From: DASPWW01 sp035461345
GTDB lineage: Bacteria; Actinomycetota; Thermoleophilia; Solirubrobacterales; 70-9
Direction of reading: 5' to 3'
NCBI GenBank assembly: GCA_035461345.1
Contig: DATHVJ010000210.1
Span: 1 to 45,815 of the forward strand
Length of the DNA stretch: 45,815 bases
The notes below the pieces were generated by a model. That model saw nothing but the letters and a program-made list of their open reading frames with translations. It made no database searches and was not told the DNA's origin. Shown here piece by piece: positions 1 through 7,647 of the stretch (position 1 is the first letter of the stretch; each line of letters opens with the position of its first letter). Position numbers and translations under genes: made by a program.

Positions 1-2060
1 TCGGGGGTCGGTTCGTCAAGGACGCCGACCCCGACATCGTCGAGTCGCTGCGCCAGCGCGGACGGCTGCTGCGCGCCGAGACCTACGAGCACGCGTATCC
101 GCACTGCTGGCGCTGTGAGACCCCGCTGCTGTACTACGCGAAGTCGAGCTGGTACATCCGCACTACCGACGTCCGCGACCGGATGCTGGCCGAGAACGAG
201 CAGATCGACTGGCATCCGGAGCACATCAAGCACGGCCGGTTCGGCAAGTGGCTGGAGGGGAACGTCGACTGGGCGCTTTCGCGGGAGCGCTACTGGGGCA
301 CGCCGCTGCCGATCTGGGAGTGCGCGCGCGCCGAGTGCGAGGAGCGGTTCTGCGCGGGGTCGATCGACGAGCTGCGACAACGGGGCGGCGACGTCGCGGA
401 CGACCTCCACCGCCCGTACATCGACGAGGTCGTGCTGCGGTGCGAGGCGTGCGGGGGTGAGATGCGCCGGGTCGAGGAGGTGATCGACGCCTGGTACGAC
501 TCGGGGTCGATGCCGTTCGCGCAGTTCCACTACCCGTTCGAGGGGAGGGAGCTCTTCGAGGAGCGGTTCCCGGCCGAGTTCATCTGCGAGGCGATCGACC
601 AGACCCGCGGCTGGTTCTACTCGCTGCTCGCGGTGTCGACGCTTGTGTTCGACATGGCCAGCTACCGCCACTGCGTGTGCCTGGGGCTGATCCTCGACCC
701 CGAGGGGCAGAAGATGTCGAAGAGCCGCGGCAACGTCGTCGAGCCCGGCGAGGTGATCGACCGTCACGGCGCCGACGCGCTGCGGTGGTACTACCTCACC
801 TCGCAGCGGCCGTGGGCGGGCTACCGGTTCTCGGTCGAGACGGTAGGCGAGACGGTGCGCCAGTTCATGCTGACGCTGTGGAACACGTACTCGTTCTGGG
901 TCCTGTACGCGAACGCCGAGGGGATCGATGCGGGGAACGCTCCCGGCCTTCCCGACGAGCCAAGTGACCTCGATCGTTGGGCGCGGTCCAGATTGCAGGG
1001 GGCGATCCGCGAGGCCACCGACGCGCTCGAGCACTTCGACTCCGTCCGCGCCGGGAGGGCGATCGCGGCGTACGTCGACGAGCTCTCGAACTGGTACGTG
1101 CGGCTGTCGCGCCGACGCTTCTGGGACGGGGACCGGGCGGCGTTCGCGACCCTGCGCCGGTGCCTGCTCGACGTAGCCGCGCTGCTCGCCCCGTTCACGC
1201 CCTTCCTCGCCGACGAGATGTATCTCAACCTCGCCGGCGGCGAGGACGAGGAGCTGGGATCCGCGCCCGACTCGGTCCACCTGCTCGACTACCCGCAGCC
1301 CGACGAGGCGGTCGAGGACGGCGACCTCGAGCTCGGGATGGAGGCGGTCCGCCGCGCGGTCGAACTCGGGCGGGCGGCGCGGGCGCAGGCCGGCGTCAAG
1401 GTGCGCCAGCCGCTGCGAAAGGCTGTGATCGTGGCCACCGACCGCGAGCGGGAGCAGATCGAGCGCCTCGCGGACCTGGTGTCCTCGGAGCTCAACGTGA
1501 AGGAGCTCGAGTTCGTCTCCGAGGAGGCGGAGCTGGTCACCTACGAGGTGAAGCCGAATTACCGCTCGCTCGGCCCGCGGTTCGGGAAGCTGATGCCCCA
1601 GGCGGCGGCCGCCGTCCAGGCGCTCGACCCCGCGTCGGTCGCCGAGGCCGTCGCCGGGGAGCGCAAGGTCGGGATCCAGGTGAACGGGTCCGAGCACGAG
1701 CTCGACCCCGACGACGTGACGCTCGTGCTGCAGCCACTCGACGGCTACCAGGTGGAGGCCGAGTCCGGGCGCGCCGTGGCGCTGGCGCTCGAGCTCGACG
1801 ACGAGTTGCGGCGCGAGGGACTCGCGCGCGAGATCGTGCACGCGGTCCAGAACGCGCGCAAGGAGGCCGGCCTCGAGATCACCGACCGGATCGAGCTGCG
1901 GCTGGGCGGTGACCAGGGGCTCCTCGAAGCGGCCCGGGCGCACGAGCAGTACGTCGCCGGCGAGACGCTGGCGACCGCGGTCTCATATGACGCCGCGGAC
2001 ACCGCCGCGGCCCGGATCGAGGGCCGCGAGCTCGCGATCGGCGTGTCGAGGTCGGGCTAG
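1..2060 (+). CDS. ileS: isoleucyl-tRNA synthetase, 5'-truncated by the window edge
   Basis: Class Ia aminoacyl-tRNA synthetase that charges tRNA-Ile with isoleucine in the cytoplasm. The frame is open from base 3 to the TAG at 2058-2060, giving about 685 residues; the N-terminal catalytic half (HIGH motif) and most of the editing domain lie outside the window. The visible part starts just before a HCWRC segment typical of IleRS, then DWALSRERYWGTPLPIW, WYDSGSMPFAQ and the signature loop KMSKS at bases 712-726. The anticodon-binding and C-terminal domains follow. An internal ATG at 183 is not the real start, because recognisable IleRS sequence continues upstream of it. The stop interlocks with the convergent trxA stop (CTAG, 2057-2060). 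The family call is secure. Confidence 0.97.
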   Translation, partial: GGRFVKDADPDIVESLRQRGRLLRAETYEHAYPHCWRCETPLLYYAKSSWYIRTTDVRDRMLAENEQIDWHPEHIKHGRFGKWLEGNVDWALSRERYWGTPLPIWECARAECEERFCAGSIDELRQRGGDVADDLHRPYIDEVVLRCEACGGEMRRVEEVIDAWYDSGSMPFAQFHYPFEGRELFEERFPAEFICEAIDQTRGWFYSLLAVSTLVFDMASYRHCVCLGLILDPEGQKMSKSRGNVVEPGEVIDRHGADALRWYYLTSQRPWAGYRFSVETVGETVRQFMLTLWNTYSFWVLYANAEGIDAGNAPGLPDEPSDLDRWARSRLQGAIREATDALEHFDSVRAGRAIAAYVDELSNWYVRLSRRRFWDGDRAAFATLRRCLLDVAALLAPFTPFLADEMYLNLAGGEDEELGSAPDSVHLLDYPQPDEAVEDGDLELGMEAVRRAVELGRAARAQAGVKVRQPLRKAVIVATDREREQIERLADLVSSELNVKELEFVSEEAELVTYEVKPNYRSLGPRFGKLMPQAAAAVQALDPASVAEAVAGERKVGIQVNGSEHELDPDDVTLVLQPLDGYQVEAESGRAVALALELDDELRREGLAREIVHAVQNARKEAGLEITDRIELRLGGDQGLLEAARAHEQYVAGETLATAVSYDAADTAAARIEGRELAIGVSRSG

Positions 2061-2383
2061 GCGAGCGCCGGCTCGAGCTCGGCCTCGAGCCGCTTCTTGG
2101 GCAGCGCGCCGATGACCTTCTTGACCTCCTGGCCGCCCTTGAACACGATCAGGGTCGGGATCGAGAGCACCTCGTAGGCCGCAGCCGTCTGCTGGTTCTC
2201 GTCGACGTTGAGGCTGACGATCCGCAGGTCGTCGCGCTCGGCGTCGATCTCCTCGAGGATCGGGTGGACCACCCGGCATGGCCCGCACCACGGCGCCCAG
2301 AAGTCGACCAGGACCGGGGTCTGGGAGTCGAGCACCTCGGACTGGAAGTTGGCGTCGGTCACGTCGGGTAGCTGTCCGGGCAC
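2057..2383 (-). CDS. trxA: thioredoxin
   Basis: Small cytoplasmic dithiol-disulfide oxidoreductase, 108 aa, the usual thioredoxin length. The active site W32-C33-G34-P35-C36 and the cis-proline of SIPT (Pro76) are both present. It therefore reduces protein disulfides, normally with thioredoxin reductase, which is not in this window. An AGGAG ribosome binding site lies shortly before the ATG, and an AT-rich TATACT box lies about 40 bases upstream (2423-2428). This is one of the few genes here with an ordinary leader and Shine-Dalgarno. The stop overlaps that of ileS by four bases. Confidence 0.95.
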   Translation of the reverse strand: MPGQLPDVTDANFQSEVLDSQTPVLVDFWAPWCGPCRVVHPILEEIDAERDDLRIVSLNVDENQQTAAAYEVLSIPTLIVFKGGQEVKKVIGALPKKRLEAELEPALA

Positions 2384-2422
2384 GGGAGGTCTCCTGTCGA
2401 TGTCGGGGACGTCGCTTTACAA

Positions 2423-2428
2423 AGTATA
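2423..2428 (-). promoter_or_regulatory. trxA -10 box (TATACT)
   Basis: Reading the minus strand, TATACT sits in an isolated AT-rich patch 39 bases before the trxA ATG. No convincing -35 is seen at 16-18 bp. The inferred start would give a leader of about 32 nt that includes the AGGAG site. Confidence 0.5.
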
Positions 2429-2468
2429 GTAACCGGGCTTCGCCAATCTCCGCGCAAGCATAGGTTGA

Positions 2469-3194
2469 TCAGCGGCGTCGGCGCGCCCGGAGGGCCGGCA
2501 CCCGCAGCGCCGCCTCGGCGACGATCGCGCCGGTCATCTTCGATTCCCCCACCCTGCGGTCGCGAAACGTGATCGGAACCTCGACGACGGTGAATCCCGC
2601 CGCGTGGGCGCGGTAGGTCATCTCGACCTGGAACGCGTAGCCCTGCGATCGGACCGAGTCGAGCTCGATCCCCTCGAGCGCGGCACGGCGCCAGCACTTG
2701 AAGCCGCTCGTCATGTCGTGGACCCGCATGCCCAGGACGGCACGGGCGTAGCGGCTACCCCAGCGGCTGATCACGCGGCGTCCGGGGCCCCAGTCGGCGA
2801 CCCGGCCCCCGGTGACATAGCGAGAGCCGACGACCAGATCGGCGTGGCGCGCCGCCGCGACGAGGCTCGTCAGCTCGGCCGGGTCGTGCGAGAGGTCGGC
2901 GTCCATCTGCACGATCAGCTCGGCGCCGCCGTCGAGGGCGTGGCGGAAGCCCGCCAGGTAGGCGGGACCGAGGCCGAGCTTCTCGCCGCGGTGCAGGACC
3001 GCGACGTTGTCGTGACGCTCGGCGAGCGAGTCCGCAAGCTCCCCCGTCCCGTCGGGGGAGGAGTCGTCGACCACCAGCACGCGACGAGGCGGCCGCAGCT
3101 CCACCCGAATGGCCTCGACCAGCGGCTCGATCGTGTCGGCCTCGTTGTAGGTAGGAACGACGACCCACACGAAGGGGGCGGTGGCGGACGCCAT
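2469..3194 (-). CDS. GT2 polyprenol-phosphate mannose synthase-like glycosyltransferase
   Basis: A 241-aa GT-A fold family 2 glycosyltransferase resembling dolichol/polyprenol monophosphomannose synthase (Dpm1/Ppm1), which moves mannose from GDP-mannose to a polyprenyl phosphate at the inner face of the membrane. Visible motifs are the N-terminal PTYNEADTI, VVDDSSPDGT (residues 41-50), the metal-binding DAD in QMDADLSHDP (98-100), and the GFKCWRR region. It is the short form: no C-terminal membrane segments, only an Arg-rich tail. Sugar and acceptor are inferred from family. It is divergent from polX across 21 bp; TAACTT lies 9 bases before the ATG. Confidence 0.85.
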   Translation of the reverse strand: MASATAPFVWVVVPTYNEADTIEPLVEAIRVELRPPRRVLVVDDSSPDGTGELADSLAERHDNVAVLHRGEKLGLGPAYLAGFRHALDGGAELIVQMDADLSHDPAELTSLVAAARHADLVVGSRYVTGGRVADWGPGRRVISRWGSRYARAVLGMRVHDMTSGFKCWRRAALEGIELDSVRSQGYAFQVEMTYRAHAAGFTVVEVPITFRDRRVGESKMTGAIVAEAALRVPALRARRRR

Positions 3195-3202
3195 GGGCGC
3201 AA

Positions 3203-3209
3203 TAAGTTA
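3203..3209. promoter_or_regulatory. overlapping bidirectional -10 element between GT2 gene and polX
   Basis: The 7-mer TAAGTTA reads TAAGTT on the plus strand and TAACTT on the minus strand, so both match TANNNT on the same bases. On the plus strand it lies 7 bases before the polX ATG, and on the minus strand 9 bases before the GT2 ATG. Both transcripts would be nearly leaderless. The whole spacer is only 21 bp, leaving no other room for core promoters. This is inferred from spacing. Confidence 0.5.
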
Positions 3210-3215
3210 GGTGGA

Positions 3216-4961
3216 ATGCCCACCCGATCGCCGTCAAACGCCGAGATCGCCGCCGCGCTGGCGGAGCTGGGAACGCTGTACGAGCTCGACGGCGCCGTGC
3301 GCTACCGCGTCAACGCCTACCGCGACGCGGCGCGGGTGATTCGCGACAGCCCGGTATCTGTCGCCGAGCTGGCGCGCGAGGGTCGCGCAACCGAGCTCCC
3401 CGGAGTCGGGAAGACCCTGCAGGAGAAGATCGTCGCGCTGATCGACACGGGGTCGATCCCCGCCGCCGACAAGCTCAAGCAGCGCTTCCCGGCATCGCTG
3501 GTCGAGGTGACGCTGGTGCCCGGGATCGGGGCCCGAACCGCGCGGCGTCTCCACGATGAGCTGGGGATCGCCGACCTGGAGCAGCTCCGCGAGGCGGCGG
3601 GGGCGGGGCGACTCCGCGACGTGCGAGGCCTCGGGGCAAAGGCCGAGGAGAACGTGCTCGTGTCCGTGGAGCGGCTCGAGCGCGAGGGGGTTGCGGAGCG
3701 GCGACTGCTGTCCGACGTGCTCTCGGTCGCCGAGCAGCTTGCCGACGGCCTGGGGCAGGTTCCAGCTGCGGGCGAGGTGACGGTCGCCGGATCCGCGCGC
3801 CGCATGGCCGAGACGTGCAAGGACGTCGACCTGATCGCCACGACCACGGATCCCGAGGCGCTCGGCGCCGCGCTCGCCTCCGACCCGCTGGCGGCGCTCG
3901 CCGGAGCGGCCGGCGACGCGGGCGCCCGCGTGGTGACCCACAACGGGATCACGGTCGAGCTCCGCATCGCCGAGCCCGAGGAGTACGGAAACCTGCTCCA
4001 GCACTTCACCGGCTCCGCCGAGCACAACGTGAAGCTGCGCGAGCGCGCGGTGGCCCGCGGGCTGTCGGTGTCCGAGCACGGGATCAAGGACGTCGAGTCC
4101 GGCGAGGTCACCCGGTGCACGACCGAGGCGGAGGTGTACGAGCGGCTTGGCCTCCCGTACATCGAGCCCGAGCTGCGCGAGGGCGGGGGCGAGCTCGAGG
4201 CGGCCGAGGAGGGAACGTTGCCCGACCTGGTGACGCAGGACGACATCCGCGGCGACCTCCACTGCCACACAACCCTCTCCGACGGGCACAACACGCTCGA
4301 GGAGATGGCCGACGCCGCCCGCGAGCGCGGCTACTCCTACCTCGCGGTGACCGACCACTCGGCGACCCACGGGTTCGGCAACGACGTCCAGCCCGACGCC
4401 CTGCGGGCGCGGATCGAGGAGGTCCGCCGGCTAGACAGGCGCCTGCGCGGCTTCAAGCTTCTGGCGGGGACCGAGACGAACATCCTCCCCGACGGCTCGC
4501 TCGACTACGAGGACGAGCTGCTGGGCGAGCTCGACTGGGTGATCGCCAGCGTCCACACCTCGTTCCGGATCAGCGAGCGGGCGATGACCGAGCGCGCGGT
4601 GGCGGCGATCGAGCATCCGCTGGTCGACTGCATCGGGCACCTGACCGGCCGCATGCTGCTGCGGCGACGCCCGTACGACATCGACGTGGAGCGAGTTGCC
4701 GAGGCGGCGGCACGGACCGGGACGATGCTGGAGATCAACGGCAACCCCAACCGCCGCGACCTGTCGGAGCACAACGCGCGGCTCGCGGCCGAGATCGGGG
4801 CGACGATCGTGATCAACACCGACGCGCACAGGGTGAGGACGATGGAGAACATGCGCTACGGCGTCGCCACCGCGCGGCGGGCGTGGCTGACCGCCGACCA
4901 GATCGCGAACACGCGGCCGTGGCGCTCGTTCTCGAGGATGCGCAAGCGGGCGCGCCGCTAG
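3216..4961 (+). CDS. polX: family X DNA polymerase with C-terminal PHP domain
   Basis: Bacterial PolX, 581 aa, the usual size. The N-terminal polymerase-beta-like part includes the helix-hairpin-helix segments ELPGVGKTLQEKI and LVPGIGARTARRL, and the nucleotidyl-transfer motif GSARRMAET..DVD with the metal-binding aspartates D203 and D205. The C-terminal PHP phosphoesterase domain starts at about residue 345 with HCHTTLSDGH (His349) and continues with VTDHS and NTDAH motifs. Family role: gap filling in base-excision repair, with 3'-5' exonuclease and AP-endonuclease activity in the PHP domain. The ATG at 3216 was chosen over upstream frames because it has GGTGGA before it and begins the conserved region. 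The stop overlaps the next convergent gene by CTAG. Confidence 0.93.
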   Translation: MPTRSPSNAEIAAALAELGTLYELDGAVRYRVNAYRDAARVIRDSPVSVAELAREGRATELPGVGKTLQEKIVALIDTGSIPAADKLKQRFPASLVEVTLVPGIGARTARRLHDELGIADLEQLREAAGAGRLRDVRGLGAKAEENVLVSVERLEREGVAERRLLSDVLSVAEQLADGLGQVPAAGEVTVAGSARRMAETCKDVDLIATTTDPEALGAALASDPLAALAGAAGDAGARVVTHNGITVELRIAEPEEYGNLLQHFTGSAEHNVKLRERAVARGLSVSEHGIKDVESGEVTRCTTEAEVYERLGLPYIEPELREGGGELEAAEEGTLPDLVTQDDIRGDLHCHTTLSDGHNTLEEMADAARERGYSYLAVTDHSATHGFGNDVQPDALRARIEEVRRLDRRLRGFKLLAGTETNILPDGSLDYEDELLGELDWVIASVHTSFRISERAMTERAVAAIEHPLVDCIGHLTGRMLLRRRPYDIDVERVAEAAARTGTMLEINGNPNRRDLSEHNARLAAEIGATIVINTDAHRVRTMENMRYGVATARRAWLTADQIANTRPWRSFSRMRKRARR

Positions 4962-5530
4962 GCCGGCCTGCCGCCGCCGACCCCCGCCTCGCGCTCCGAC
5001 GGAGGCGGCGGCGGATGCCCGGCCGGGATCCGGTCACGGCCCAACCCCGGCGTGCGGACGAGCTTGATCGGCTCCAGCGCCGAGGAGGGCTCGACGTAGA
5101 AGCGGACCCCGTCGCGATCCTCGACGCCGGTCACGACCGCCTCGCGGGTGCGCCACATCAGCGCCACCAGGAGGGCGTAGCCCGCGCCGATCGCCGCCAC
5201 CTGCGGCCACGCCCACGCCAGCCCGCCGGCGACGAGGGCGAACGCGCCTAGCGGCCACAGGCGAACGATCGCGATCCGCAGGCTGCTCTCCGGCGGCAGC
5301 GTGGTCGACACCCGCGCGCCGGCGAGGGCGCGTGACATGCCCTCCGACGCCCGCTCCGCCCGACCGAGGAACAGGCCCACCGCGGCGGCGACGACCCACC
5401 ACGCGGCCGCAACGAGCAGCGTCACCGTGTCGCCGTCGCGGTTGGCGATCACCACCGACACGGCTCCGAGCGCCGTCGCCTCGGCCGCGACGAGCAGGAC
5501 CGTGATGCGCAGCAGGTCGGTGAACAGCAT
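4958..5530 (-). CDS. uncharacterised four-helix membrane protein
   Basis: A 190-aa protein I do not recognise. Four hydrophobic segments are visible, roughly residues 5-28, 35-56 and a pair between 86 and 126. A soluble tail of about 60 residues follows, ending in a Pro-rich and then Gly-rich segment. It begins three bases after the otsB stop on the same strand, so it is probably co-transcribed and translationally coupled with the trehalose-phosphatase-like gene. No catalytic motif was seen. Confidence 0.75.
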   Translation of the reverse strand: MLFTDLLRITVLLVAAEATALGAVSVVIANRDGDTVTLLVAAAWWVVAAAVGLFLGRAERASEGMSRALAGARVSTTLPPESSLRIAIVRLWPLGAFALVAGGLAWAWPQVAAIGAGYALLVALMWRTREAVVTGVEDRDGVRFYVEPSSALEPIKLVRTPGLGRDRIPAGHPPPPPSEREAGVGGGRPA

Positions 5531-5533
5531 CGG

Positions 5534-6349
5534 CTACGCGGCCAGCAGCCTCAGGACGTCGAAAAAGCCCTCGGGCCCGTCGACGAGCAGGTCGGACTCC
5601 TCGCCGACCTCGGGCGGCCCCTCCTCGGAGGCGATCCCGATGCACACGGCGAGCTCGAGCTCGCCGGCCGCCCTCAGGTCGCGCAGCCGCCGGAAGGCAT
5701 CGACGTCCGTGCGGTCGTCGCCGCCGTACAGCGCCTTCGACATCCGCCGCTCGGCGAGCAGCTCGGCCAGCGCGGTGCCCTTGTTCAGGTGCACCCCGGG
5801 CCGGATCTCCAGCACCTTGCGGCCCCAGTGGGGGACCAGGTCGCGGCTCGCCGCGTCGGTGCCGATCTCGCGCGCGTGCGCCTCGGCGCCCTCTTCGTCA
5901 GCCGCACCGCGCCAGTGCAACGCCTGGATCGGTCCCTTGTCCTCGGTGCGCAGGCCGAGGCGCGCCAGCTCGTCCGCGTCGAGCCGGGCGATGAACTCGG
6001 ACGCCACACGCTCGTTCCCGGCCAGCGCCGGATCGAGCTCGGACTCCGCCTCGCCCGGGAGCAGCCGTTCGAAGCCATGGTTGCCGATGTACGTCAGCTC
6101 CTCGACGCCGACCAGCCTGCGGGCGTCCACCGCCGCCCGCCCAGACAGGCATCCGACCATCGCGTAGCGCTGCGCGAGCGCGCGCAGCACGGACCGCGCC
6201 TCTGCGGGGACGGCGGCGTCGCTCGCCCGCTCGACGATCGGGGCGAGGGTGCCGTCGATGTCGCAGAACACGGCGCTCGACTCGGGGTCACGGCGAAGTG
6301 GGGCGAGCAGCGCCTCGACGTCGGTGGCTCTCGGATCGGCTGCCTCCAC
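5534..6349 (-). CDS. otsB: trehalose-6-phosphate phosphatase-like HAD hydrolase
   Basis: A HAD-superfamily phosphatase of 271 aa resembling OtsB, which releases trehalose from trehalose 6-phosphate. The nucleophile motif is FCDIDGTLAPI (residues 28-38, Asp30/Asp32), followed by LSGR, YIGNHG, WGRKVLEIRP and a C-terminal GDDRTDVDAF, as in trehalose phosphatases. The GTG at 6349 is preferred because GATACT lies 7 bases upstream (leaderless) and the HAD motif falls at the expected distance. Longer frames upstream run antisense through the TauE gene. No otsA partner is visible, so the substrate is inferred. Confidence 0.85.
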   Translation of the reverse strand: MEAADPRATDVEALLAPLRRDPESSAVFCDIDGTLAPIVERASDAAVPAEARSVLRALAQRYAMVGCLSGRAAVDARRLVGVEELTYIGNHGFERLLPGEAESELDPALAGNERVASEFIARLDADELARLGLRTEDKGPIQALHWRGAADEEGAEAHAREIGTDAASRDLVPHWGRKVLEIRPGVHLNKGTALAELLAERRMSKALYGGDDRTDVDAFRRLRDLRAAGELELAVCIGIASEEGPPEVGEESDLLVDGPEGFFDVLRLLAA

Positions 6350-6355
6350 GGCCTC

Positions 6356-6362
6356 TAGTATC
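6356..6362. promoter_or_regulatory. overlapping bidirectional -10 element between otsB and tauE-like gene
   Basis: TAGTATC gives TAGTAT on the plus strand (8 bases before GTG 6370) and GATACT on the minus strand (7 bases before the otsB GTG). Both look like leaderless -10 boxes sharing five base pairs. No good -35 is seen on either side. Confidence 0.45.
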
Positions 6363-6369
6363 GCCCGTC

Positions 6370-6399
6370 GTGAGCGCGAGGCTCTCCAAGGGTGTCTGA
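6370..6399 (+). other. possible leaderless 9-codon leader peptide coupled to the TauE-like gene
   Basis: GTG at 6370 starts a reading frame for VSARLSKGV and ends in TGA at 6397-6399, which overlaps the ATG at 6399 as TGATG. It begins about where transcription from TAGTAT should start. Such an arrangement would couple translation of the transporter half to that of the leader. The 11-mer GTGAGCGCGAG recurs at 6429, an alternative start for the transporter, so a recent small duplication is also possible. Confidence 0.3.
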
Positions 6400-6794
6400 T
6401 GATGGGCCGAGCGCGAACACGGAGTGAGGTGAGCGCGAGACAAACGCGGATCCTGAAGCTGGTCGCGATCGGGACCGCGGCAGGCGCTTTCAGCGGGCTG
6501 TTCGGGGTTGGGGGCGGGACGGTGATCGTCCCGCTGCTGATCCTGTGGCTCGGGTACGGCGAGCGCCTCGCGACCGGTACGAGCCTCGCCGCCATCCTCG
6601 TCATCGCCGCGCTCGCGACACCCGCCCAGGGGCTGTACGGAAACGTCGAGCTGCTCAAGGGACTGCTGGTCGGGATTCCCGCCGTCGGCGGGGTGATCGT
6701 GGGGACCGCGCTCCAGCAGCGCCTGCCCGAGCGCGCCGTGTCGGCGCTGTTCGCGCTGCTGCTGCTCGTGATCGCGGCGGAGCTGATCCTGTGA
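6399..6794 (+). CDS. half-size TauE/SafE (TSUP) permease, first of two
   Basis: A hydrophobic protein of 131 aa containing one TauE/SafE-type repeat: AGAFSGLFGVGGGTVIVPLLI, then a TGTSLAA motif and two more hydrophobic stretches. Full-length members of this sulfite/anion exporter family are about 250 aa with two such repeats, so this is one half. The start could be ATG 6399 (overlaps a leader stop as TGATG) or GTG 6429 (preceded by GGAG); residues 1-10 are thus uncertain. The matching second half follows at 6838. Transported anion unknown. Confidence 0.75.
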   Translation: MMGRARTRSEVSARQTRILKLVAIGTAAGAFSGLFGVGGGTVIVPLLILWLGYGERLATGTSLAAILVIAALATPAQGLYGNVELLKGLLVGIPAVGGVIVGTALQQRLPERAVSALFALLLLVIAAELIL

Positions 6795-6800
6795 GCAATT

Positions 6801-6826
6801 CCGCCGAAATGCTCCGCTCTCGGCGG
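6801..6826 (+). other. small hairpin between the two TauE halves
   Basis: CCGCCGA (6801-6807) can pair with TCGGCGG (6820-6826) across a 12-base loop. It lies in the 43-bp gap between the two transporter halves and has no U-tract, so termination is unlikely. It may only be chance in GC-rich DNA. Confidence 0.25.
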
Positions 6827-6837
6827 GTAGTCGCCTG

Positions 6838-7227
6838 ATGGATGCGCTTCTGGCGATCCTCTTCGGAGTCGCGGGCGGCGTCGTCGGCGGCCTGCTCGGC
6901 GTCGGCGGCGGGATCCTGTTCGTCCCGGCGCTGACGATCTTCCTCGACGAGTCCCAGCTGGGAGCGGAGGCCACCTCGCTGCTCGCGATCATCCCCGTCG
7001 CCGCCGTCGGGACGTGGCGGCACGCCCGCTACGGCAACGTTCACCTCCGCGAAGGACTCGCGATCGGCGCGTTGTCGGTGCTCGGCGTGGCCGTCGGCGT
7101 GGTCGTCGCCAACTCGGTCTCCGAGCGCGTGCTCGAGCTGCTGTTCGCGGGGCTCTTGATCGTGATCGCCGCGCGGCTCGTCCTCCGCGTCTTCGGGCCC
7201 GAGAGGAGGCCCGCCGATGCCGCCTGA
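6838..7227 (+). CDS. half-size TauE/SafE (TSUP) permease, second of two
   Basis: A 129-aa membrane protein with a single TauE/SafE repeat: GGVVGGLLGVGGGILFVPALT, then ATSLLAIIPVAAVGTW and two further membrane stretches. It corresponds to the other half of a normal TSUP permease and shares the GLxGVGGG signature with its upstream neighbour. The two are separate genes 43 bp apart and in different frames, each with its own start. They probably assemble as a heterodimer. The last 11 bases overlap the ArfB-like gene, whose Shine-Dalgarno sits inside this one. Confidence 0.78.
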   Translation: MDALLAILFGVAGGVVGGLLGVGGGILFVPALTIFLDESQLGAEATSLLAIIPVAAVGTWRHARYGNVHLREGLAIGALSVLGVAVGVVVANSVSERVLELLFAGLLIVIAARLVLRVFGPERRPADAA

Positions 7228-7633
7228 GCGGTCCCTCGCCGTGACCCCGGACGTCGCGATCCCGTTGCACGAGATCGAGCTGCGCGCGAGCCGCTCGTCC
7301 GGCCCGGGAGGCCAGCACGCCAACGTCACGGCCTCGCGCGTCGAGGCGAGCTTCGACGTCGCCGCGTCCCACGCGCTGACCGAGGAGCAGCGCCGCCGGA
7401 TCGCCGAGCGCGCGGGCGCGCGGGTCACCGCCGTCTCCCAGGACGCGCGAGGTCAGGCGCGAAATCGCGAGCTCGCGCTGGAGCGGCTCGCCGAGAAGCT
7501 CGCCGCGGCGCTGGCGCGGCCGCGCACGCGCCGCCCGACTCGTCCTTCGCGCGCCGCGGCCGAGCGCCGTCTCGCCGACAAGCGCGCCCGGTCGCAGCGC
7601 AAGCGCGAGCGCAGGCGCCCGCCCACGGAGTAG
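7217..7633 (+). CDS. arfB: ArfB/YaeJ-like peptidyl-tRNA hydrolase (ribosome rescue)
   Basis: A 138-aa RF1-type GGQ protein. SSGPGGQHANVTASRVE (GGQ at residues 31-33) is the peptidyl-tRNA hydrolysis loop. There are no stop-codon recognition domains, and the C-terminal tail is strongly basic (RAAAERRLADKRARSQRKRERR), as in ArfB, whose tail enters the empty mRNA channel of stalled ribosomes. Family role: release of ribosomes stalled on non-stop mRNA. AGGAGG at 7204-7209 supports the ATG at 7217, and the 11-bp overlap with the transporter suggests coupling. Confidence 0.88.
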   Translation: MPPERSLAVTPDVAIPLHEIELRASRSSGPGGQHANVTASRVEASFDVAASHALTEEQRRRIAERAGARVTAVSQDARGQARNRELALERLAEKLAAALARPRTRRPTRPSRAAAERRLADKRARSQRKRERRRPPTE

Positions 7634-7647
7634 ACTGCGCGCGCCTG

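Noticed and set aside
2604..3215. N-terminal extension of polX
   Set aside because: Antisense to the GT2 gene and not PolX-like; ATG 3216 begins the conserved protein.
6801..6826. Terminator between the TauE halves
   Set aside because: Only a 7-bp stem with a 12-base loop and no T-tract; not called a terminator.
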